Source: Bacteroidales bacterium Bact_16 (GTDB lineage Bacteria > Bacteroidota > Bacteroidia > Bacteroidales > UBA932). Taken from it: a DNA stretch of 8,286 nucleotides. Positions 1-8,286 of this stretch are shown one piece after another. Each line of letters begins with the position of its first letter. Position 1 is the stretch's first letter. The translations under genes and the position numbers were made by a program. The stretch is taken from the NCBI GenBank assembly GCA_001602885.1, contig LUZH01000020.1, positions 1-8,286 on the forward strand. The letters run 5' to 3'. The notes under the pieces are model-generated. The model did not search any database. It was given only the letters and a program-made list of their open reading frames with translations, and was not told the DNA's origin.

Positions 1-165
<165 letters not shown>

Positions 166-169
166 ACCC

Positions 170-244
170 ATGCGTAATCTCTACTTCGCAGCTTGTTGTT
201 GTTCCGTACCGATCCCGATGACCGGCGCGGAGGGCAAGCTGTAG
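170..244 (+). CDS. Putative Cys-rich leader peptide of a cysteine attenuator (24 aa)
   Basis: This is a 24-codon frame, ATG at 170 to TAG at 242-244, beginning MRNLYFAACCCSVPI. Residues 9-11 are three consecutive Cys, encoded TGT-TGT-TGT at 194-202. It lies upstream of an intrinsic terminator (271-310) and of cysK-cysE. This is the classic arrangement of a leader peptide whose ribosome stalls when Cys-tRNA is scarce. All 24 Cys codons I count in the other genes of this window are TGC, so three TGT in a row are exceptional and would make the leader a sensitive probe of Cys-tRNA supply. No Shine-Dalgarno is seen, as is usual in Bacteroidota. Cys-rich leader peptides controlling cysteine genes are known in Actinobacteria; I do not know of a characterised one in this phylum. 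The function is inferred from codon content and position. A chance short frame in a terminator region remains possible. Confidence 0.7.
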   Translation: MRNLYFAACCCSVPIPMTGAEGKL

Positions 245-265
245 GTAGAGTTTCCGATACAGCTT
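189..265 (+). promoter_or_regulatory. Mutually exclusive hairpins in the cysK leader
   Basis: Two hairpins compete for the same middle segment. CAGCTTG at 189-195, which runs into the first Cys codon, can pair with CAAGCTG at 235-241. Alternatively AAGCTGTA at 236-243 pairs perfectly with TACAGCTT at 258-265, and CGGAG/TTCCG at 228-232/267-271 could extend that stem. The leader stop codon (242-244) lies in the shared segment. A ribosome that finishes translation would cover that segment, while one stalled at the Cys codons would cover 189-195 and leave it free. This resembles regions 1, 2 and 3 of a classical attenuator. The weak point is that the second hairpin touches only the very base of the terminator stem, so I do not see a strong antiterminator. 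Pairings were read by eye and no folding energies were computed. Confidence 0.45.
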
Positions 266-270
266 ATTCC

Positions 271-310
271 GAGAACCTGCCAGTCATCGAGACTGACAGG
301 TTCTTTTTTT
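271..310 (+). terminator. Intrinsic terminator/attenuator before cysK
   Basis: A long hairpin has its arms at 271-285 and 291-305, core GAACCTGCCAGTC/GACTGACAGGTTC, with one C/A mismatch and a five-base loop ATCGA. A run of seven T follows at 304-310. It stands 106 bases after rpoC and 28 bases before the cysK start. It may simply end the rpoBC transcript. Its position just after the Cys-codon leader frame makes a conditional role at least as likely. Confidence 0.88.
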
Positions 311-337
311 GTGTATTATTCTTATATTTATGGTGTC

Positions 338-1254
<917 letters not shown>

Positions 1255-1255
<1 letters not shown>

Positions 1256-1977
1256 TGGAAGAACTGCTGTCCCAACTGATTGTATTGATGCGCCGGATCG
1301 TCTTCCCCGAGTATCTCGGGCAGGACGACCGGGCGCTTGACCTGATGTCCGTGCGGAGCGTGGTCCGCAAGATCGCCGGCGACAAGATCGCCGACGCCTT
1401 CATGGACCGTATCCCCTACATTTCCAAGATGTTGCACACCGACGTGGAGGCCATCGCCGACAACGACCCGGCGGTCACCGACCGGACGGAAGTCGTGCTC
1501 TGCTACCCGGGAATCCGGGTGATGCTCCACTACCGCACCGCGCACGAACTGCTCGAGCTCGAGGTCCCCGTGGCCCCGCGCCTGCTCACGGAAATGGCCC
1601 ACTCGGCCACCGGCATCGACATCCACCCGGGCGCCCAGATTGGCAAATACTTCGCCATCGACCACGGCACCGGCGTGGTAATCGGCGCCACGACCGTGAT
1701 CGGCCACCACGTCATGCTCTACCAGGGCGTCACGCTCGGCGCCAGGAACATCCGATACGATCATGACGGACGGCCGGTCGACGAGCCGCGCCACCCCATC
1801 CTGGAGGACAACGTGACGGTCTATGCCAACACGACCATCCTCGGGCGCGTGATCATCGGCCACGACACCGTGGTCGGCGGCAACGTCTGGCTCACGCACA
1901 GCGTGCCGCCGCGCTCGCGCATCCTGCAGACCCGCGCCATCGAGCAACCGCTCTTCGCCGACGGCGCAGGCATCTGA
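1255..1977 (+). CDS. cysE: Serine O-acetyltransferase
   Basis: Transfers acetyl from acetyl-CoA to serine to make O-acetylserine, the committed step of cysteine synthesis. It is 240 residues long. The N-terminal 110 residues or so are helical. A left-handed beta-helix hexapeptide domain then runs from about GIDIHPGAQIG (120-130) through DHGTGVVIGATTVIG (136-150) to about 210. Likely catalytic residues are D122 and the D136-H137 pair; H180 in RHP is also conserved in the family. The C-terminus is GAGI, ending in Ile as in E. coli CysE (GDGI). In the cysteine synthase complex this tail is known to insert into the CysK active site. The start codon overlaps the cysK stop (TAATG). The protein is shorter than the roughly 300-residue forms seen in many relatives but has all core parts. 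Cysteine feedback inhibition is usual in the family but cannot be read here. Confidence 0.93.
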
Positions 1978-1987
1978 TCCGCATCGC

Positions 1988-2028
1988 AAAAAAGGCGCTG
2001 CCCCTGGAGGGGCGGCGCCGATTTTTTT
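1988..2028. terminator. Bidirectional intrinsic terminator between convergent operons
   Basis: The stem GGCGCTGCCCC (1994-2004) pairs along its full 11 bases with GGGGCGGCGCC (2009-2019), using one G-T wobble, around a TGGA loop. A run of seven T (2022-2028) follows on the plus strand, and six A (1988-1993) precede it, giving a T-run on the minus strand. It lies just after the cysE stop and about 80 bases beyond the stop of the convergent cysK2, so it can end both operons. The remaining bases up to cysK2 (2029-2100) show no further gene or clear site. Confidence 0.93.
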
Positions 2029-2100
2029 CATAACACCGGCCATTCAGTCCGGTGCGTCAGCCACATAGTCAAGTCGGTCGGTAATGTCAGTTAGTCAATT

Positions 2101-3018
2101 CTATCTTTCAAAGAGTACTGTAGAGAGGTAGCGTTCACCAGTGTCGGGCAGCAGCGCGACGATGAGCTTGCCGGCATATTCAGGCTTCTTCGCCAGCCGG
2201 TAGGCCGCGCTGAAAGCGGCGCCGGAGGAGATGCCGACCAGCAGGCCCAGGCGGTCGGCGAGCAGGCGGGCGCCTTCGAAGGCGTCGTCATCGCTGACGG
2301 TCAGCACTTTGTCGACATAGTCCGCGAGGAAAGTCTGCGGGACGAAACCGGCTCCGATGCCCTGGATCTTATGCTTGCCCGGGGTGCCCGTCGTGATGAC
2401 GGCGGAGGAGGAAGGTTCCACGCCGAAGATTTCGACGCTGCTCTTGTGGGCCTTCAGGCCCTTGCCGGTACCGCTGACGGTGCCGCCCGTGCCGATGCCG
2501 GCCACGAAGACGTCCACTTGTCCGCCGGTATCACGCCAGACCTCCTGCGCGGTGGTCCTTTCATGGGCTGCCGGATTGGCCAGGTTAGTGAATTGCCCGA
2601 GGATCACGGCGCCGGGAGTGTTCTGACGGATTTCTTCTGCTTTGGCGATGGCGCCTTTCATTCCTTCGGCGCCCGGGGTGAGGACGATCTGCGCGCCGAA
2701 GGCCTTGAGCAGGTTGCGGCGCTCGACGCTCATCGTGTCGGGCATCGTCAGGATGGTGTTGTAGCCTTTGGCCCGTCCCACCCAGGCAAGCCCGATGCCG
2801 GTGTTGCCGCTGGTAGGTTCCACGATCGTGGCGCCGGGCTTCAGGACTCCCGACTGCTCGGCATCCTCGATCATCGCGAGTGCGATACGGTCCTTGACGC
2901 TGCCTCCGGGATTGTTGCGTTCGAGTTTGAGGGCAAGACGGGCCTGCTGTCCTTCCAGGCCGCGGACCTCCAGAAGCGGGGAGTTTCCGATGAGGTCGGT
3001 GAGATTTTGATACAACAT
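2101..3018 (-). CDS. cysK: Cysteine synthase (O-acetylserine sulfhydrylase), copy 2
   Basis: A second 305-residue PLP-dependent O-acetylserine sulfhydrylase. It aligns without gaps to the copy at 338-1255, and I count 47 differences (about 85% identity). All catalytic motifs are kept: SVKDR with the PLP lysine K42, PTSGNTG, GTGGT, GISSG and PDTGERYLST. One notable change flanks the PLP lysine: residues 34-35 are Arg-Asn (KLERNNPGG), where copy 1 has Leu-Phe. The NNP form recalls CysM (E. coli KLEGNNPAG), so altered substrate use is possible but unproven. It follows metY with a 27-base gap and is presumably in the same operon. Near O-acetylhomoserine sulfhydrylase it may provide cysteine under a different control from copy 1. 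It ends at the shared terminator. The symbol cysK follows family membership; cysM cannot be excluded by experiment here. Confidence 0.92.
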   Translation of the reverse strand: MLYQNLTDLIGNSPLLEVRGLEGQQARLALKLERNNPGGSVKDRIALAMIEDAEQSGVLKPGATIVEPTSGNTGIGLAWVGRAKGYNTILTMPDTMSVERRNLLKAFGAQIVLTPGAEGMKGAIAKAEEIRQNTPGAVILGQFTNLANPAAHERTTAQEVWRDTGGQVDVFVAGIGTGGTVSGTGKGLKAHKSSVEIFGVEPSSSAVITTGTPGKHKIQGIGAGFVPQTFLADYVDKVLTVSDDDAFEGARLLADRLGLLVGISSGAAFSAAYRLAKKPEYAGKLIVALLPDTGERYLSTVLFER

Positions 3019-3045
3019 GGTATTCTATGCTTTAACGGGTGGGTA

Positions 3046-4332
3046 TCAGTTGTTTCCGAAGGCCTGCTCCAGGTCCGCGATGATGTCGTCGACGTGCTCG
3101 ACGCCGATGGAGAGGCGGATGGTGGTGGGCGTAATGTGCTGCTCGGCGAGCTCCGCGGGGCTGAGCTGGGAGTGCGTGGTGGTGTAGGGATGGATCACCA
3201 GGCTCTTGACGTCGGCCACGTTGGCCAGCAGCGAGAAGATCTGGAGCCGGTCGATGAACTGCCAGGCGTCTTCCTGCGTTCCCTTGATCTCAAAGGTGAA
3301 GATGGAAGCGGCCCCGTTGGGGAAATAGCGCTGATAGAGCGCGTGGTCCGGATGGTCGGGGAGCGCGGGATGGTTGACGCGCGCCACCTTGGGGTGCTTG
3401 GAGAGATACTCGACCACCTTGAGCGCATTCTGCGTGTGGCGCTCGATGCGGAGCGGAAGCGATTCGACGCCCTGCAGGAGGATCCACGCGTTGAACGGGC
3501 TGATGGCGGCGCCGGTGTCGCGCAGCAGCACGGCACGGATACGCGTCACGAAGGCGGCTGCACCGGCCACGTCGGCGAAGACGGCGCCATGATAGCTCGG
3601 ATCCGGTTTGGCGAGCGTGGGATATTTGTCGGCGTTGGCTTTCCAGTCGAACTTGCCGCCGTCCACGATCACGCCGCCGAGGGAACTGCCGTGACCGCCG
3701 ATGAACTTGGTCGCGGAATGGACCACGATGTCAGCTCCGTGCTCGAGGGGACGGATGAGAATGGGCGCGAAGGTATTGTCGACGATAAAGACGATATTGT
3801 GTCTGTGGGCCACGGCAGCGATGCCCTCGAAGTCAGCGACGTCGGAGTTGGGGTTGCCCAGCGTCTCGGCGTAGATGACCTTGGTGTTGGGGCGGATGGC
3901 AGCCTCCAGCGCCTTGAGGTCGTTTACGCGGACGATGGTATGTTCGACACCCTGGGTGGAAAGGGTATGGGTGATCAGGTTGTAGGTGCCGCCGTAGAGG
4001 TTGTCCGCGGCGATCACGTGGTCGCCCTGCTGCAGGATGTTCTGCAGGGCGTAGGTAATGGCAGCAGCGCCGGAAGCGACGGCTAGGCCGGCCACACCGC
4101 CTTCGAGCGCGGCGACGCGCTCCTCGAAAACGGACTGGGTGGAGTTGGTCAGACGACCGTAGATATTGCCCGGGTCACGCAGGCCGAAGCGGTCGGCGGC
4201 GTGCTGGGAGTTGCGGAACACATAAGAGGTGGTCTGGTAGATAGGAACCGCGCGGGAATCAGATGCGGGATCTGGATTCTCCTGGCCGACGTGGATGGCC
4301 AGTGTCTCGACGTGATAATTCTGCTTGCTCAT
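3046..4332 (-). CDS. metY: O-acetylhomoserine sulfhydrylase
   Basis: PLP-dependent enzyme of the Cys/Met metabolism family that combines O-acetylhomoserine with sulfide to give homocysteine. The 428-residue length is normal for MetY and about 40 longer than MetB/MetC-type enzymes. Markers are NIYGR (57-61, the neighbouring-subunit Tyr and Arg that hold PLP phosphate), ASGAAA (87-91), D185 in VDNTFAP (contacts the pyridine ring), the PLP lysine K209 in SATKF, the family-typical GGHGSSLGG, and a C-terminal STEP-like region with HPYTTTHSQL and RLSIGVEH. No second gene of the transsulfuration route is present, which fits direct sulfhydrylation. The start at 4332 gives the usual MxxxNYHVETLAIHVGQ opening. 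Upstream lies an A-rich leader with no Shine-Dalgarno, a candidate promoter (4385-4416) and an Lrp-type dyad. Confidence 0.94.
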   Translation of the reverse strand: MSKQNYHVETLAIHVGQENPDPASDSRAVPIYQTTSYVFRNSQHAADRFGLRDPGNIYGRLTNSTQSVFEERVAALEGGVAGLAVASGAAAITYALQNILQQGDHVIAADNLYGGTYNLITHTLSTQGVEHTIVRVNDLKALEAAIRPNTKVIYAETLGNPNSDVADFEGIAAVAHRHNIVFIVDNTFAPILIRPLEHGADIVVHSATKFIGGHGSSLGGVIVDGGKFDWKANADKYPTLAKPDPSYHGAVFADVAGAAAFVTRIRAVLLRDTGAAISPFNAWILLQGVESLPLRIERHTQNALKVVEYLSKHPKVARVNHPALPDHPDHALYQRYFPNGAASIFTFEIKGTQEDAWQFIDRLQIFSLLANVADVKSLVIHPYTTTHSQLSPAELAEQHITPTTIRLSIGVEHVDDIIADLEQAFGNN

Positions 4333-4384
4333 ATTCTTTTATCTTTTATCTGTTGTTTCTTGTGTTTTGTCCGTCTGGCATTGG

Positions 4385-4416
4385 CAAAGGTCGATAGTCT
4401 GGAAATAATTTCCAAA
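4385..4416 (-). promoter_or_regulatory. Candidate metY-cysK2 promoter
   Basis: Read on the minus strand, TTTG (complement of 4413-4416) is followed after exactly 20 bases by GACCTTTG (complement of 4385-4392). This is one mismatch from the Bacteroidota -33 TTTG and -7 TAnnTTTG elements. Transcription would start near 4378, giving an A-rich leader of about 45 bases. Most of the palindrome centred at 4407 falls inside the spacer, so a protein bound there could block or reshape the promoter. Confidence 0.6.
4400..4414. promoter_or_regulatory. Palindromic operator candidate in the metY promoter
   Basis: TGGAAATAATTTCCA is a perfect 15-base inverted repeat around the A at 4407. Its core GAAATAATTTC fits GAAA-N3-TTTC, the type of dyad reported for Lrp/AsnC (feast/famine) regulators. 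It lies almost wholly between the -33 and -7 elements proposed for metY. A related imperfect copy lies at 4432-4443. Arms TTTCCAA (4409-4415) and TTGGAAA (4430-4436) also form an inverted pair linking the two. Binding by the adjacent regulator is inferred. Confidence 0.55.
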
Positions 4417-4419
4417 GGT

Positions 4420-4451
4420 TTTGAAAAACTTGGAAAATATTCCTATTTTTG
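4420..4451 (+). promoter_or_regulatory. Promoter of the lrp-type regulator gene
   Basis: TTTG at 4420-4423, a 20-base spacer, and TATTTTTG at 4444-4451 match the Bacteroidota -33/-7 consensus exactly (TAnnTTTG). Transcription would start near 4457, leaving a leader of roughly 70 bases. In that leader a small hairpin with a bulged T can form (CGCTTAAC 4477-4484 with GTTAGCG 4488-4494, loop GCA). The spacer contains a GGAA...TTCC dyad, which suggests autoregulation. Confidence 0.75.
4432..4443. promoter_or_regulatory. Second GGAA...TTCC dyad, in the regulator's own promoter
   Basis: GGAAAATATTCC is an imperfect inverted repeat inside the 20-base spacer of the promoter at 4420-4451. Its centre is about 30 bases, roughly three helical turns, from the centre of the palindrome at 4400-4414. 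That would put both sites on the same DNA face, as expected for cooperative binding of Lrp-family octamers. The reading is by eye and A/T-rich chance similarity is possible. Confidence 0.42.
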
Positions 4452-4525
4452 CAAAGTATTTAGAAACATTATACCGCGCTTAACGCAGTTAGCGAAGCCG
4501 GACAGATTTTTTATCTTTCAGCCTT

Positions 4526-4990
4526 ATGAGCGGACTGGACAACGTGGACATTTCCATCCTGCGGATCCTCCAGGAGGACGCCGCCCTGACCAACAAACAG
4601 ATCGCAGCGCGCGTGCACCTTTCGCCCACGCCCGTGTTCGAGCGCATCAAGCGCCTGCGCGAGCAGGGCTACATCAAGGGCTACGTGGCCGTCCTGGACA
4701 CGGAGAAACTGGACTGCGCCTTCATCGCGTTCTGCTACATCAAGATGAAGCAGCATTCCTTCGAGAACGCGAAGCGCCTGATGGACGCCGTGCAGACGAT
4801 GGACGAGGTGGGCGAATGCTACAACATCTCGGGCGACTACGACTTCCTGCTCAAGATCTACGTGTCCAGCATGAAGGAATACCAGCAGTTCGTGCTGCGG
4901 ATCCTGGGCGAGCTGGACTGCATCGGCGGGCTCAACAGCTGCTTCGTGATGGGCGAAGTCAAGAACACGCACGCCATCCCGGTGCGCTGA
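4526..4990 (+). CDS. Lrp/AsnC-family transcriptional regulator
   Basis: A 154-residue feast/famine regulator, full length for the family. An N-terminal winged helix-turn-helix covers about residues 5-52: LDNVDISILRILQEDAALTN, then the recognition helix around SPTPVFERIKRL. A C-terminal RAM ligand-binding and oligomerising domain covers about 65-145, with the family-typical SGDYDFLLKIYV (102-113). Such proteins bind amino acids and form dimers and octamers on DNA. The divergent metY operon on one side and metF-metH on the other make methionine or another sulfur amino acid a reasonable effector, but the ligand cannot be read from sequence. Two dyads in the upstream region are candidate operators for metY control and autoregulation. 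The next gene, metF, starts 45 bases downstream and has its own -7-like element. Confidence 0.92.
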   Translation: MSGLDNVDISILRILQEDAALTNKQIAARVHLSPTPVFERIKRLREQGYIKGYVAVLDTEKLDCAFIAFCYIKMKQHSFENAKRLMDAVQTMDEVGECYNISGDYDFLLKIYVSSMKEYQQFVLRILGELDCIGGLNSCFVMGEVKNTHAIPVR

Positions 4991-5006
4991 AAATAATTTT
5001 TTTGTT

Positions 5007-5014
5007 TATCTTTG
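5007..5014 (+). promoter_or_regulatory. -7 promoter element before metF
   Basis: TATCTTTG matches the Bacteroidota -7 consensus TAnnTTTG exactly, in an A/T-rich gap between the regulator and metF. No good TTTG is found about 20 bases upstream, so the -33 element is weak or the promoter needs an activator. A start near 5020 would fit metF translation from ATG 5036 and rules out the in-frame TTG at 5012 as a start on this transcript. Confidence 0.5.
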
Positions 5015-5035
5015 GCGAAAGTAGAGTATTACCCG

Positions 5036-5931
5036 ATGAAGCCTTTCCCTTCGCTTGAGATCGTTCCCCCGCTCAAGGGGATCACCAAAGCCGAACTCCT
5101 CGACAGCATCCGCCCGCTGATGGAGTTCGGGCCCCGCTACATCAATGTCACGTGCCACCGCGACGAATACGAGTTCCGGCAGGAGCCGGACGGCGGCTAC
5201 ACGCGGCACCTGCTGCGCAAGCGCATCAGCCAGACCGCCGTCTGCGCCGCCGTGCAGGCCGCCTTCCCCGACGTGGAGGTGGTCCCGCACCTGATCTGCG
5301 GCGGGGCGACCGCCGACCAGATCGAGTCGCAGCTGCAGGATTTCAAGTTCATGGGCATCCGCAACATCCTCGTTCTGCGGGGCGACGCCCTGCCGGGCGA
5401 GAAGCGCTTCGCGCCGGAGCCCGGCGGCTACGCGCATGCCGACGAGCTGGTCGCGGCCATCCGCCGCTTCGAGGCGGCGCAGGGCGGCGGCCGCATCTTC
5501 ACGCTCGGCGTGGGCGGCTATCCCGAGAAACATTTCGAGTCTCCCAATCTGGAGACAGACATCAGATACCTCAAGCAGAAGGTCGACGCCGGCGCCGACC
5601 AGATCATCACCCAGATGTTCTTCGACAACGCCGTGTTCTATGATTTCGTGGCGCGCTGCCGCGCCGCGGGCATCACCGTCCCCATCGTTCCCGGCCTCAA
5701 GCCCCTCTCCAGCGCCCGCCAGGTCGGGCTGCTGCCGGAGAGCTTCTCCATCGACATCCCCGTCGAACTCACTGCGGAGGTCACCGCGCACCCGCAGGAT
5801 GCCTACCGCATCGGCGAGGAGTGGTGCAAGGCGCAGTGCCGCGACCTGCTCGCCCACGGCTACGAGGAGGTCCACTTCTACACGATGGGCCGCAGCGACA
5901 ACATCGTCAACATCCTCAAAGACTGCTTCTG

Positions 5932-5932
<1 letters not shown>
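5036..5932 (+). CDS. metF: 5,10-methylenetetrahydrofolate reductase
   Basis: FAD enzyme that reduces 5,10-methylene-tetrahydrofolate to 5-methyl-tetrahydrofolate, the methyl donor for MetH. The 298-residue TIM-barrel chain is the usual bacterial size. E8 in SLEIVPP corresponds to the catalytic Glu28 of E. coli MetF, D117 in VLRGDAL to its Asp120, and Q193 in ITQMFFD to its Gln183. Also visible are HLICGGA (85-91), GYPEKH (161-166) and IVPGLKPL (217-224). I prefer ATG 5036 to an in-frame TTG at 5012 because the longer form adds eight non-conserved residues and its start overlaps the -7 element. The TGA stop overlaps the metH ATG by one base (TGATG), so methyl donor and methyltransferase are made together. 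No SAM riboswitch-like structure is seen in the short upstream gap. Confidence 0.95.

Positions 5933-8286
<2,354 letters not shown>

Noticed and set aside
2029..2100. Scattered GTCA/AGTC repeats in the convergent gap
   Set aside because: The copies are short and irregular, with no symmetry or spacing beyond chance, so no feature is claimed.
2371..4086. 571-codon plus-strand frame opposite cysK2 and metY
   Set aside because: It spans the antisense of two well-supported genes and their gap and shows no domain; the Gly/Val/Asp-rich composition is typical of antisense shadows.
4333..4525. Possible SAM or other riboswitch ahead of metY or the regulator
   Set aside because: The metY leader is short, A-rich and unstructured. 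The regulator leader shows only one small hairpin. No conserved riboswitch core was recognised.
4201..5058. 285-codon plus-strand frame through the metY-lrp control region
   Set aside because: It runs antisense to metY, across the promoters, then out of frame through the regulator. The Lrp/AsnC frame at 4526-4990 explains the DNA better.

Overview
The window is a dense, high-GC block of sulfur amino acid genes, most likely from a member of the Bacteroidota (probably a GC-rich Bacteroidales). This assignment is inferred from three things. Promoter-like sites match the Bacteroidota -33/-7 type (TTTG, about 20 bases, TAnnTTTG). The start codons lack Shine-Dalgarno sequences and have A/T-rich upstream regions. 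The proteins look like that phylum's versions of CysK, CysE, MetY and MetH. No species can be named from the sequence alone.

Layout, left to right. Bases 1-165 are the 3' end of rpoC (RNA polymerase beta'). Four bases later comes a 24-codon reading frame with three consecutive Cys codons. It is followed by a strong intrinsic terminator (271-310) and then the cysK-cysE operon (338-1977). This looks like a cysteine-sensing transcription attenuator in front of cysteine synthesis genes. A bidirectional terminator (about 1988-2028) ends this operon and also the convergent minus-strand operon metY-cysK2 (4332 down to 2101). cysK2 is a close inverted paralogue of cysK1 (about 85% identical by manual alignment). 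A divergent control region (4333-4525) separates metY from a plus-strand Lrp/AsnC-family regulator (4526-4990). It holds one Bacteroidota-type promoter in each direction, and each promoter has a GGAA...TTCC dyad between its -33 and -7 elements. After the regulator come metF (5036-5932) and metH (from 5932, cut off by the window end), with a one-base stop/start overlap.

How the genes work together. CysE makes O-acetylserine, and CysK condenses it with sulfide to give cysteine. MetY joins sulfide directly to O-acetylhomoserine to give homocysteine. MetF supplies 5-methyl-tetrahydrofolate, and cobalamin-dependent MetH uses it to methylate homocysteine to methionine. The block therefore covers use of sulfide for both Cys and Met. 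Two control layers are suggested: a Cys-codon leader for the cysteine branch and an Lrp-type regulator for the methionine branch. The enzymes are familiar; the regulatory layer and the inverted cysK duplication deserve the closest look.
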